Shown: piece after piece, positions 29,414 to 38,318 of the stretch | Position numbering within the stretch: the first letter of the stretch is position 1 | Layout: each line of letters opens with the position of its first letter | Assembly: GCA_028339155.1 (NCBI GenBank) | Contig: JAOLBK010000011.1 | Location: 29,755-93,754 of the forward strand | Reading direction: 5' to 3' | DNA from: Litorivicinus sp. | GTDB lineage: Bacteria; Pseudomonadota; Gammaproteobacteria; Pseudomonadales; Litorivicinaceae | Length of the DNA stretch: 64,000 nt | The notes under the pieces: model-generated | What the model was told of the DNA's origin: nothing | The model's database searches: none | What the model saw: the letters and a program-made list of their open reading frames with translations, nothing else | Translations under genes and position numbers: made by a program

Positions 29414-29976
29414 TTTCGATAAGCCGCTTGCGCTTCTTCTTCATTAACTTCAATCAGTCCACCAGAGGCCGCGTCTTTTTCATGTTGAATAATGTCCCGA
29501 GCATCCCAGGGATAATCAACCCAAACGTCCTCAATATCCTTCCCCACAAACACATATTTCACAAAGTCCGGATAATCGGCTTTTTTTTCTTTAAGCTTAT
29601 TATGCATAACGAAAACACCAATTTCAGTCGGGCCCTCCGTTAATAACTCACCAATAGCAAAGGCCAAAGTCGTACGTTCATCATCAACTTCATCCACCAA
29701 AAGAACCCGCTTTCCAGTAATCATATTGTTCACCCCGTCTACCCATTGCAGTTTGTGAGGAACATCTGAGGGAGGTTCATCCGGATGATAGCGCGCCAGA
29801 GAAATTGCGATTAAAGGCTTCTCAACATAGGTTCTCAAAATTCGTGCAGGGATAAATCCCCCACCCCCAATCGCAAGAATCACATCAAACTGGAAATCAC
29901 TAGCAACGATCTGGGCCGCACCATCGGCGATGGTCTGGTGTAGATCGGAATATGAGAAACGAAGTCGCGCACTCAT
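29410..29976 (-). CDS. Purine phosphoribosyltransferase family protein
   Basis: A 188 aa type I PRTase resembling xanthine/hypoxanthine-guanine enzymes. The PRPP loop is VLLVDEVDDERTTL (91-104), a variant of the usual VDDVxDTGxT; IGGGGFIPARIL near 36-47 is the first PPi loop and WVDYPWDARDI near 152-162 the base-stacking region. Probably salvages xanthine, guanine or hypoxanthine. GGAG lies about 9 nt before the ATG. The acidic C-terminal extension after residue 165 is of unknown use. Confidence 0.82.
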   Translation of the reverse strand: MSARLRFSYSDLHQTIADGAAQIVASDFQFDVILAIGGGGFIPARILRTYVEKPLIAISLARYHPDEPPSDVPHKLQWVDGVNNMITGKRVLLVDEVDDERTTLAFAIGELLTEGPTEIGVFVMHNKLKEKKADYPDFVKYVFVGKDIEDVWVDYPWDARDIIQHEKDAASGGLIEVNEEEAQAAYRN

Positions 29977-30363
29977 TGGACATTCTCCAAGAAAAAAAGG
30001 AGGATATCATCGGGTGAGCCAGGGATTCGAGCCTAACTAAAAAATCTTTTCCTATCAGCTCTCAGACCCGCATCATGACTACAGCATAAGAGCGAGCCAA
30101 TGCTCAATAAGCCAATCTTGAGAAGATTTCAGCATAGTTGCATCGAGGTCACTTCGGGATATTTTCCAAGGTAAGCTTCTAAAAAAGTATAGCTTACTTT
30201 CTTAGAAGCTTACCAAAACGATGAAAAGGATCTAAGCGCATGAATTAAGTGCTCATCAATCCCAATATAAATCCAGACTATTCAAATACGTTGCCCTCTT
30301 TCGCACACACAGAAGTGCGCTACACTATCGTTTTACAACTTTACTAAAATGGAAATCGTTTCT
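29977..30363. other. Intergenic region between the phosphoribosyltransferase and malic enzyme
   Basis: About 390 nt between divergent genes. It holds the 13-bp inverted repeat described separately and a small CGCAC/GTGCG hairpin near 30304-30320 close to the malic enzyme start. No open frame deserves a call. Both promoters must lie here but no clear -35/-10 pair was found. Confidence 0.6.
30170..30214. repeat. 13-bp perfect inverted repeat
   Basis: GGTAAGCTTCTAA (30170-30182) and TTAGAAGCTTACC (30202-30214) are perfect reverse complements around a 19 nt loop that itself contains a further AGCTTAC. No T run follows on either strand, so it is unlike a Rho-independent terminator. It may be a regulator-binding site or an mRNA hairpin. 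A weaker related string, TAGAAAGCTTAC, occurs near 6151-6162 in front of glyA. Confidence 0.75.
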
Positions 30364-32637
30364 ATGTCAAATGACCTCCGTGAAGCTGCCCTTCGCTATC
30401 ATCGCGCAGAGCCTGCCGGGAAACTTGAAATTACAGCCACTAAGCCACTCGCAAGCCAACGTGATCTTTCACTTGCATACAGTCCAGGCGTCGCTTATGC
30501 CTGCACTGAAATCGCGAATGATCCAAGTAAAGCTGCCGAACTGACGGCCCGTGGGAACATGGTTGCGGTCATTACCAATGGGACAGCCGTCTTGGGCTTA
30601 GGCGCCATCGGACCACTCGCCTCAAAACCTGTTATGGAAGGGAAAGCAGTTCTATTTAAAAAGTTTGCCAACATTAACTCCATCGATATAGAGGTAGACA
30701 CAACAGACGTAGATCGTTTCTGCGATGTCGTCAGCGCTCTTGAACCCTCATTTGGCGGCATCAATCTTGAAGATATCAAAGCGCCTGAATGTTTCGAAAT
30801 TGAATCTCGGCTTAGGCAACAGATGAAAATACCAGTATTTCATGATGACCAGCATGGAACAGCTATCGTCGTTGGAGCAGGCATGCTGAATGCCATGCGC
30901 TTCCTTGGCAAAGAAATGAGTGATATCAAATTAGTCTGTTCTGGTGCTGGCGCTGCGGCTCTTGCCTGCTTGAATATGCTCCAAACATTAGGCGTTAAAA
31001 AAGAAAATATTACGGTTTGTGACCAGCATGGTGTGTTGAGAAACAATCGTGAAGCACCGATGGATAAATACAAAATCCAATATGCGAAACAAACAGAACT
31101 TACGACGCTGAAACAGGCGCTAGTTGGAGCGGATGCCTTCCTTGGCCTATCAGTTCCCGGCGTAATTGATCAAGAAGACATTAAGGCTATGGCCGAAAGA
31201 CCGGTCATTTTTGCACTCTCGAACCCAACCCCCGAAATAATGCCTGAGCTCATTAAAGAAGTACGCCCGGATGCGTTGATTGCAACTGGCAGATCAGATT
31301 ATCCAAATCAGATCAATAATGTACTGTGTTTTCCTTTTCTATTCCGTGGCGCTCTTGATTGTGGTGCAACCGTAATTAATGAAGAAATGAAAGCAGCTTG
31401 CGCAGAAGCCATTGCTTCAATGGTTCACTCGCTACCATCTGATGAAGTGCTATCCACTTATCAAGGAGAGCAACTAACCTTTGGTGCTGAGTACCTAATT
31501 CCAAAGCCCTTTGATCCTCGCTTAATTATGGAGATCCCGCCATGTGTAGCTCAAGCCGCTAAAGAATCAGGCGTAGCGCTTCGACCAATCGAGGATATGG
31601 ATGAATACCGTGAAAAACTGAGTAGATTTGTATTCCGCTCGGGAATGTTGATGAAACCAGTATTTGAAGCAGCCAAAGCAAAAAAGCGCCGCTTGGTCCT
31701 GGCTGAAGGTGAAGGTGGCAAAATGCTACAAGCTTGCCAATTGATCGTTTCTGAAGGCATCGCAGATGTCACTCTAGTCGGTCGACCTCACGTGATTGAT
31801 GAGAAAATTCAATCTATGGGACTCTCTATAAAAGCTGGAGTCGACTTCGAAGTTGTCGACAACCTTGATGACTCAGTCATTACAAATATCGGCAATGAAT
31901 ACCATGCAATTATGTCACGTCGAGGGATGACGCCAAAAGGTGCTCAAACCAATGTCCGTGCCAACACAACAGTGGTTGCATCAATGATCCTCAAACGTGG
32001 TGACGCCGATGCAATGATTTGCGGAACGTTTGGGACCTACAGTGACCATTTAGAAATAGCAGACGAGATCATTGGTCGTAAACCGGGCTCATCGGTTGTA
32101 GGTGCACTTACAGTGCTAATTCTACCGCACGGCACCCTGTTCCTAACGGATACCCACGTCAATGTCGATCCCACCTCAGAGCAGCTATGTGAACTAGCTA
32201 AATTAGCTGCCGATGAAATTCGCCGGTTCGGGATTGAGCCAAAAGCAGCCTTTCTGTCACATTCTAATTTTGGTTCAACTCAAACTGCGAGTGCCAACAA
32301 GGTTCGAGAAGCCACAGCCATGTTTATCGAGCGATATCCTGACATTGAAGCTGATGGTGAGATGCATGCAGACGCCGCTCTCGATGAGAAGGTAAGAATG
32401 GACTTATTACCAGCTACCCGTCTGACTGGAACCGCAAATCTTTTGATTTGCCCCAATCTGGATTCTGCTAACATTTCCAGAAATCTTCTAAAGATCTTGG
32501 GCGGCGGTGTAACAGTAGGGCCTGTTCTTCTCGGGCTCAACCAAGAAGCACACGTAGCAACGGCCTCCAACTCCCCACGTGGCATCTCCGAATTGGCCGC
32601 AGTCGCCATGGCTAACGTCAATCGAAGCGAAGGATAG
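30364..32637 (+). CDS. maeB: NADP-dependent malic enzyme with C-terminal phosphotransacetylase domain
   Basis: Oxidatively decarboxylates malate to pyruvate, making NADPH. The N-terminal malic enzyme part (about 1-425) has [29 protein letters not shown] and the nucleotide fold [16 protein letters not shown]. The C-terminal part (about 430-757) is a phosphate acetyl/butyryl transferase-like domain that in MaeB serves regulation by acetyl-CoA rather than catalysis. ATG at 30364 gives 757 aa and has GGAAA upstream; an ATG five codons earlier lacks one. A strong terminator follows at 32642. Confidence 0.95.
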   Translation: MSNDLREAALRYHRAEPAGKLEITATKPLASQRDLSLAYSPGVAYACTEIANDPSKAAELTARGNMVAVITNGTAVLGLGAIGPLASKPVMEGKAVLFKKFANINSIDIEVDTTDVDRFCDVVSALEPSFGGINLEDIKAPECFEIESRLRQQMKIPVFHDDQHGTAIVVGAGMLNAMRFLGKEMSDIKLVCSGAGAAALACLNMLQTLGVKKENITVCDQHGVLRNNREAPMDKYKIQYAKQTELTTLKQALVGADAFLGLSVPGVIDQEDIKAMAERPVIFALSNPTPEIMPELIKEVRPDALIATGRSDYPNQINNVLCFPFLFRGALDCGATVINEEMKAACAEAIASMVHSLPSDEVLSTYQGEQLTFGAEYLIPKPFDPRLIMEIPPCVAQAAKESGVALRPIEDMDEYREKLSRFVFRSGMLMKPVFEAAKAKKRRLVLAEGEGGKMLQACQLIVSEGIADVTLVGRPHVIDEKIQSMGLSIKAGVDFEVVDNLDDSVITNIGNEYHAIMSRRGMTPKGAQTNVRANTTVVASMILKRGDADAMICGTFGTYSDHLEIADEIIGRKPGSSVVGALTVLILPHGTLFLTDTHVNVDPTSEQLCELAKLAADEIRRFGIEPKAAFLSHSNFGSTQTASANKVREATAMFIERYPDIEADGEMHADAALDEKVRMDLLPATRLTGTANLLICPNLDSANISRNLLKILGGGVTVGPVLLGLNQEAHVATASNSPRGISELAAVAMANVNRSEG

Positions 32638-32641
32638 ATGT

Positions 32642-32684
32642 CTTCAGGCAGTCAGGAACCGATTACCTGATTGCCTGAAGTTTT
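32642..32684 (+). terminator. Rho-independent terminator of maeB
   Basis: Stem CTTCAGGCAGTCAGG (32642-32656) with CCTGATTGCCTGAAG (32666-32680), one G-T wobble, 9 nt loop, then TTTT. It starts 5 nt after the maeB stop. Its right part also encodes the C-terminal residues of the convergent MFS gene. Confidence 0.9.
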
Positions 32685-33902
32685 AGCACCGCTCATTTGT
32701 TCAGAAACCTCTTCCCTAATTGGCAGATGAATAAGCGAAGCGCCCACGCCAAGCCCTATTGAAATCCACCAAACAAGATCGTAGTTTCCATTGGCTTCAT
32801 ACATCAAGCCCGAAAGCCATGCTCCCATGAATGCACCCAACTGATGACTTAAGAAAACGACACCAAAAAGCGTACTCACAAATTTCGGACCGAATAGAAT
32901 AGCCACGATCGAGTTGGTACTCGGGACGGTTGACAACCATAACAACCCAAACGTTGCTGTAAAGATATAGAGGCTTAGTTCCGTCACCGGAAACATCATG
33001 AATATTGCGATCACCAACGCCCGTAATCCATATATTGCGCTCAATATCAATCGATGAGGAAAATGTCCACCCACCCAACCAGCAACGAGAGAGCCAATCA
33101 TATTGAAAAGACCAATCAGTGCTAATCCCATGGCACCAACCTCCGCAGTTAAACCACAGCCAAGTGCAAAATTAGGCAAGTGAGTAGCAATAAACGCCAC
33201 ATGAAATCCACAAACAAAAAAACCCAGATTCAATAAAATAAATCCTCGCTCTCGGCCAGCGCATTGCAGTACTTCGGACAGGCTAAGATTGGCGTAATTT
33301 GTTTCCGAACTAGGCAACTTTGCAAGAGTTGGCGTTCTCAATCCAAAAGCCATAAGGGCTATGCTTGACACAACGGCCATAGCCATCCACAAGGCGAAAT
33401 GCCAGCCACCAAACTCTACCAAGTCCTGCGCTATTAGAACCATGGCGAACATACCGAAAGAGCCAACTGAACTGCCAATTCCCTGAAACATCGACCTACG
33501 CTCGAGCGGTGTTCGCTTAAGAATCGCCCCTAAAATAACCGGAAATCCGCAACCAGCTATCGATGCACCTACCAAAATTCCAAGCCCGAAGTTAAACCAC
33601 AAAAGAGTGTCTGCAAGGTTCATGAGCAAAAGTCCCGAACAAGCGATCAGGACTGCTCCAATCATGACAGGAATTGGCCCATAACGATCTGATAATGCTC
33701 CCGCCATTGGTTGGGCAACACCCCAAGTAAGATTCATCAGAGCAAATCCAAAACCAAGGCCAGCGATACTCCAGCCCGTATCCTGTGCTACTGGGGAAAG
33801 TAAGATCGCCGTTGCCTGGCGCAGGCCAAGCATAATTGACAAGGCAAGACCACCAAAAATGAGCGCCATAATAGCTGGTCGCAATGAAATTTTCGTATCC
33901 AC
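32652..33902 (-). CDS. MFS transporter (monocarboxylate/oxalate-formate-like)
   Basis: A 416 aa protein with about twelve TM helices and a central loop near residues 195-215. GALSDRYGPIPVM (87-99) is the MFS loop 2-3 signature, and the overall pattern resembles the MCT/oxalate:formate antiporter families, which move organic acids. The substrate is unknown. It ends within the maeB terminator stem and is separated from the upstream LysR gene by 36 nt on the same strand; the LysR product may regulate it. Confidence 0.85.
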   Translation of the reverse strand: MDTKISLRPAIMALIFGGLALSIMLGLRQATAILLSPVAQDTGWSIAGLGFGFALMNLTWGVAQPMAGALSDRYGPIPVMIGAVLIACSGLLLMNLADTLLWFNFGLGILVGASIAGCGFPVILGAILKRTPLERRSMFQGIGSSVGSFGMFAMVLIAQDLVEFGGWHFALWMAMAVVSSIALMAFGLRTPTLAKLPSSETNYANLSLSEVLQCAGRERGFILLNLGFFVCGFHVAFIATHLPNFALGCGLTAEVGAMGLALIGLFNMIGSLVAGWVGGHFPHRLILSAIYGLRALVIAIFMMFPVTELSLYIFTATFGLLWLSTVPSTNSIVAILFGPKFVSTLFGVVFLSHQLGAFMGAWLSGLMYEANGNYDLVWWISIGLGVGASLIHLPIREEVSEQMSGAKTSGNQVIGS

Positions 33903-33938
33903 TAGAGCCCCCTAGCCCCTTGCCCGAAGAAAGAATCC

Positions 33939-34829
33939 TTAATGTCCCAGTTCCTCGATCAGAAAGTCAATCAGAACCCGAGTTTTTAGAGGCAAGTGCC
34001 TGCCATGCGGGAAAACGGCATAAAGCTTGCGTTCAGGAAAGGGCCGGAAATCCGGAAGAACTTCCCGAAGTCGCCCCTGATCCAATTCTGATTCCACCAT
34101 AAACCGTGGCAAAACAATAAGACCTTCACCAGCGCACGCAAAAGACACCATTATTTGATCATTATTTGTTGATAAACGGGCTTCAGTAGGAATCTGAATA
34201 GGATCCTGCCCTTCCTTATGAAACTGTAATTTTTGGCTGCCTCGCTCAGAACCATAATGAATGAATGGGATTGACGACAAAGTATTCGGGCTCGTCGGCA
34301 CACCATATTCCGCGAGTAAGATCGGTGCTCCGACTAAAACCATCGGCACGTCAGACAATCGTCTCGCGACGAGGGATGAATCCTCTAAATGGCCAATTCG
34401 AACCGCCAAATCAAAACCTTCACCAACCAGATCTACAAGCCGATCTGATAATTCAACATGGAGACTAACCAGCGGGTACTTTCCAGCAAAAGCAGTTAGT
34501 GGCTCTTTTAAAATCCTTTGCGCCAAAGCGATTGGTGCCGAGAGACGGAGCGAGCCCTCAGGCCGAACCTTACGGCCAGCTAAAATCTCACCTACCTCTT
34601 CAATACCATCAATCAGCGGAGCTGAGCGCTCAAATAAAAAAGAACCTTCATCTGTAAGACTGAGTTGACGTGTAGTTCGATGGAACAATCTTGTTCCCAG
34701 ATCAGTCTCAAGCCTCTGGATTTGCTTACTAATAGCAGAACCAGTCATCCCCAACCGGCGCGCAGCTTCAGCAAAACTACCATGCCGAGCAACAGCAACA
34801 AAAATCGGTACTCTCGATAATCGATCCAC
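33939..34829 (-). CDS. LysR-family transcriptional regulator
   Basis: A 296 aa regulator. The helix-turn-helix (about 3-62) contains FVAVARHGSFAEAARRLGMTGSAISKQIQRLE and TRLFHRTTRQLSLT; the rest is the periplasmic-binding-like effector domain. This CrgA-like subgroup often controls neighbouring oxidoreductases or transporters. The start is a GTG with GGAGA about 6 nt upstream. It lies just upstream of the MFS gene on the same strand; about 220 nt without features separate it from the SDR gene. Confidence 0.92.
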   Translation of the reverse strand: MDRLSRVPIFVAVARHGSFAEAARRLGMTGSAISKQIQRLETDLGTRLFHRTTRQLSLTDEGSFLFERSAPLIDGIEEVGEILAGRKVRPEGSLRLSAPIALAQRILKEPLTAFAGKYPLVSLHVELSDRLVDLVGEGFDLAVRIGHLEDSSLVARRLSDVPMVLVGAPILLAEYGVPTSPNTLSSIPFIHYGSERGSQKLQFHKEGQDPIQIPTEARLSTNNDQIMVSFACAGEGLIVLPRFMVESELDQGRLREVLPDFRPFPERKLYAVFPHGRHLPLKTRVLIDFLIEELGH

Positions 34830-35047
34830 TTATTTCTCCAACACATAAAAGTAATCTATCGGAACATAGCCGGTCAATCCAGTCCAAATAAGAGTTAATG
34901 GTTAGTAAAATCAGAGATTTTGATTCCGGAAGAGAAATAATTATTCATCGATAAGGAAAAAGAATTCTTTACTACCCACGCTACCCTAAACGTGTATTTG
35001 ATGGCGACCACACCGGACATTGAGGCACCATGACAGGATTTTAAAAT

Positions 35048-35785
35048 TCAGCGAGTTATTATCTGTCCGTCCCAGGCAATCAATTCACCCGTTTGATTTG
35101 CTTCCAAATCCTCGATCACAGACCATAAATAAGTCGCAGATTGTTCCGGAGAAAACAACTTATCAATCGGAATAGCTGCCTGAAACGGTTTTGAAAGTTG
35201 TGTATCGACCGTCCCAGGATGTAAGCCAACAACCACCGCATTCGGATTGCTACGTCCGAGTTCCAAGCTCAAGTTTTTTGTTAACATATTTTGCGCGGCC
35301 TTACTTGCTCGATAGCTATGCCAGCCTCCCAGTGAATTATCACCAATTGAACCCACCCGAGCTGATAACGTAGCAATAACTATTCTCTCTCGGTGCTTAA
35401 AGAGTTTATGTATTGCGGCATACCAAAGAAAAGGGCCAAAACAATTGATACTAAAAACAGTTTCTAGTGCCTCTCGGTTTAGTTCTGCAAGCTTTTTCTC
35501 GGGGACAATTTGCAGATGTTCATTTTTCAAGATGCCTGCGGTCGATATAACTAAATGCAATGCATCTGTTAAATCAGCCACGAAGCGTGCAGCAGCAGCA
35601 ATCGAAAGATCGGATGCAAGATCAAGGGGAATAGTTCGGACCCTTGGATCAGAAATGACAATACGAGAAGGATCGCGCGCGGTCACAATGACAATGTCGT
35701 AAGCATTTGACGCTAATACCTTGTGGATTAACGCCTGTCCCAAACCACCTGTCGCCCCCTGAATAAGCGCCGTTTTTTGCATCAT
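35048..35785 (-). CDS. Short-chain dehydrogenase/reductase (CsgA-like)
   Basis: A 245 aa SDR. The cofactor loop is GATGGLG (10-16), NAG-like STAGI lies near 85, and the catalytic YxxxK is YRASK near 160. The family reduces or oxidises small carbonyl compounds with NAD(P)H; CsgA-type members have broad or unknown substrates. It starts 1 nt after the ABC-2 permease stop, so it is the last gene of the recJ-iclR-ABC chain and probably serves the same unknown process. Confidence 0.88.
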   Translation of the reverse strand: MMQKTALIQGATGGLGQALIHKVLASNAYDIVIVTARDPSRIVISDPRVRTIPLDLASDLSIAAAARFVADLTDALHLVISTAGILKNEHLQIVPEKKLAELNREALETVFSINCFGPFLWYAAIHKLFKHRERIVIATLSARVGSIGDNSLGGWHSYRASKAAQNMLTKNLSLELGRSNPNAVVVGLHPGTVDTQLSKPFQAAIPIDKLFSPEQSATYLWSVIEDLEANQTGELIAWDGQIITR

Positions 35786-35786
35786 T

Positions 35787-36797
35787 TCACCACTTAAATA
35801 GACGGGTACTCAACAGCATTCCGACCACAGAAAAACCAACCAGAACGGCCAAATTTAAACTAATATCAAGAAGACCCGCATTATCAAGCATTACAGCGCG
35901 TGCGGCCTGCAAAATATGCGTGAGCGGTAAAATCTGGGCCACTCCCTGCACCCAGGCAGGGCTGCCATCGAGAGAAAACCAAACGCCTGATAATAAAAGC
36001 ATCGGAAACGTGATCGAGTTCAAGAGACCATCTGCAAACTCTTTGCTCTCAGTTCGACAAGCAATCGCAAGTCCGACAGTAATCATCGACAAGCCACCAA
36101 GCAACGCAATTAGTAACAAAAGCCCTGGACTTCCAACCATTTTATAATCCAATAGCAGATGAGTTCCAGCAAACACGATACAACTTGCTACCACGGTCAC
36201 TAAGAGCCGAGATATCACCTGAGCGATCAGGAATTCGAATTTTGTCAACGGCGTGGCTTTAAGTCGTCTAAGATAGCCCGACTGACGGTAACGGACAACA
36301 ACATAGCCGACGCCCCAAAGTGCGCTGTACATTACATTCATGCCAAGAATGCCCGGAATTACCCAGTCAATATATCGGATAGCTGCGCCGTCGGTTTGAC
36401 CACGACTCAAAGTTCTTGTTTCTGTAGATCGCAGGAGCTTCTCTAAAATAGCTCCCGCAGCTGAATTCTGGTTAATCCAATAATTTATCTCTTTCTCTGA
36501 TGCCTCGATAACCAAATCCGTCTGCTGACGAGACAAACGCTCGAGTGCCTTTTCTCGTTCCGCTATCTGGATATCAATTCCTGGAAACTGAGCTAGTTCG
36601 AGCTGATTAGCATGGGTTGTTACAGTCACTGTAAAGATTGACTTTTGGGGGCCTGAAAAAACTAAAGCTAACGCGAACACTATTAAAACCGGAAATACCA
36701 GATTCCATCCAAAGCTAGCTCGATCACGCAAATACTCTAAATTCCTCGCATGAAAAATAGCCATCATGCGTTTAAGTGATCTTGCAACACGACTCAT
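35787..36797 (-). CDS. ABC-2 type transporter permease
   Basis: A 336 aa membrane subunit. One TM helix (about 29-48) is followed by a roughly 120-residue extracytoplasmic domain and five more TM helices, the plan of ABC-2 permeases (DrrB/YhhJ-like, single-subunit form). The ATG overlaps the ATPase stop by 4 nt. The substrate is unknown; such systems export drugs, lipids or polysaccharides. Confidence 0.88.
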   Translation of the reverse strand: MSRVARSLKRMMAIFHARNLEYLRDRASFGWNLVFPVLIVFALALVFSGPQKSIFTVTVTTHANQLELAQFPGIDIQIAEREKALERLSRQQTDLVIEASEKEINYWINQNSAAGAILEKLLRSTETRTLSRGQTDGAAIRYIDWVIPGILGMNVMYSALWGVGYVVVRYRQSGYLRRLKATPLTKFEFLIAQVISRLLVTVVASCIVFAGTHLLLDYKMVGSPGLLLLIALLGGLSMITVGLAIACRTESKEFADGLLNSITFPMLLLSGVWFSLDGSPAWVQGVAQILPLTHILQAARAVMLDNAGLLDISLNLAVLVGFSVVGMLLSTRLFKW

Positions 36798-37528
36798 GTA
36801 ATCACTTCCTGCGTCTTTACAAGATCCTCACCGGTCAGGCTCAAAAAAAGGGCATCTAGATTGTCGACATTAGCGTTCCTAACAAGTTGGTCAGGTGTTC
36901 CTTCTAGTAAAGTTCGACCAACGGAAAGAATTAGTAATTCATCGCAAAGAATCTCCGCCTCTTCCATATAATGAGTGGTTAAAATTAAGGTTCGACCTTC
37001 AGCCTTTAATTCTTTCACGATATCCCAAAGATCTCTGCGTGAACGCGGATCTAGTCCGGTTGTTGGTTCGTCTAAAAAGACAATTTCGGGGTTATGAACC
37101 AATGCCAATGCCAGTAAGAGACGCTGCCTCTGCCCACCAGAAAGTCGTCGGGTGTCTCGATGTAAAAAATCATCCAAACGAAATTTAAGAATTAGTTCGC
37201 CCATCGGACTCGGATGATCATAAAAATTAGAGAAGAGCTTCAGGTTATCAAATGGTGTCAAAAAGTCTTGCAGTGCTGTCGCCTGAAATTGGATCCCAAT
37301 TAACTCTTGGTAATTTCTCGGTAAGAAATTGCCTTTGTATCTAATTTCGCCTTCACTCGGGATTTCGATTCCCTCAAGCATTGCAAGAGTAGTAGTTTTA
37401 CCTGCCCCATTGGGCCCAAGCAAACCAAAGCACTGGCCTTTTTTTATTTTAAAATCGAGCCCATCAACGGCGACCACATTATCATATGATTTCTTCAAAT
37501 TACTTACTTCTAGAATCACTTCAGGCAT
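36794..37528 (-). CDS. ABC transporter ATP-binding protein (partner of the ABC-2 permease)
   Basis: A 244 aa ATPase with all motifs intact: Walker A GPNGAGKTT (38-46), Q-loop near 81, signature LSGGQRQR (129-136), Walker B IVFLDEPTTGLD (149-160) and switch His in LTTHYMEEAE. It resembles DrrA/CcmA-type export ATPases. I use the ATG at 37528, which starts the conserved MPEVILEV segment and overlaps the iclR stop by 8 nt; an upstream start would add an unlikely glycine/proline-rich leader. Confidence 0.92.
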   Translation of the reverse strand: MPEVILEVSNLKKSYDNVVAVDGLDFKIKKGQCFGLLGPNGAGKTTTLAMLEGIEIPSEGEIRYKGNFLPRNYQELIGIQFQATALQDFLTPFDNLKLFSNFYDHPSPMGELILKFRLDDFLHRDTRRLSGGQRQRLLLALALVHNPEIVFLDEPTTGLDPRSRRDLWDIVKELKAEGRTLILTTHYMEEAEILCDELLILSVGRTLLEGTPDQLVRNANVDNLDALFLSLTGEDLVKTQEVIT

Positions 37529-38318
37529 AAGCAATCCAATGCCTGGGGGGCTGGCCCCCAATCAATTCTGTAGCCCGCTGCCCCATCACCCTTACTGCTT
37601 CACCATGTTTCCTCAAGACTTGTTCAGAAATCCGAACCAGAGGACCACTAACACTCAAGGTGCAAATTGGATGCCCAACTTCATTGAAAACGGGAGCCGC
37701 TACGCACTGCATTCCTGCCACATGTTCTTCTCGATCAAAAGCACAACCAAGCATCAAGACTTCAGCAATCTCTCTTTTCAGAGTTCGCAGACCCCGATGA
37801 GTTTTGGTAGTGAATTTTAGGTAATCTAAAGAATCAATCAGCAGATTACGCTCCTCATCTGATAAGCCGGCGAGCAATGCCTTTCCTGCACCCGATGCAT
37901 GAAGGGGGGTCACGCTGCCCAGCGGTGCAACCATGCGCATCATATTCCGACTTTCAATTTGAGATACGAACAGAGCGCGGGCACCCGATAAAATTGCCAA
38001 ATTTACTGTTTCACCAGTCGCCTCCGACAATTCAATCATTAGTGGTCGGATTTGGGTCGTATAATCACGGGACTGAACAAACGCATTACCCATCCGGAAC
38101 CCCGCAACGCCAATCGTCCAACGCCCAGTTTCTGGATCGACTGCCAAAAAATCAAGAGCCTGAAGGGTTGTTAGTAGGCGATGCACTGTTGATGGCGCCA
38201 ATTGGGTTAATTCAGCAATTTCAACTAGATTTAGAGCTCTTCCGCTACTCGCACAAACAGTCAATATCGACAAACCTCGGAATAACGTTTTTGACTGCCC
38301 ATTACTTTCTTTAAGCAT
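37521..38318 (-). CDS. IclR-family transcriptional regulator
   Basis: A 265 aa regulator with an N-terminal winged helix (about 10-70, LNLVEIAELTQLAPSTVHRLL) and a GAF-like effector domain with HASGAGKALLAG near 138-149, the family signature. Its ATG overlaps the recJ stop by 8 nt and its stop overlaps the ABC ATPase start, so it probably controls the ABC-2/SDR genes with which it is co-transcribed. The effector is unknown. Confidence 0.92.
   Translation of the reverse strand: MLKESNGQSKTLFRGLSILTVCASSGRALNLVEIAELTQLAPSTVHRLLTTLQALDFLAVDPETGRWTIGVAGFRMGNAFVQSRDYTTQIRPLMIELSEATGETVNLAILSGARALFVSQIESRNMMRMVAPLGSVTPLHASGAGKALLAGLSDEERNLLIDSLDYLKFTTKTHRGLRTLKREIAEVLMLGCAFDREEHVAGMQCVAAPVFNEVGHPICTLSVSGPLVRISEQVLRKHGEAVRVMGQRATELIGGQPPRHWIAYA

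Noticed and set aside
30008..30035. tRNA-like T-arm (CTCGAATC) on the minus strand before the phosphoribosyltransferase
   Set aside because: No matching acceptor 5' strand, D-arm or anticodon arm upstream and the T stem is weak.
30304..30320. CGCAC/GTGCG hairpin before maeB as a riboswitch or terminator
   Set aside because: Five base pairs only and no conserved aptamer motif or T run.
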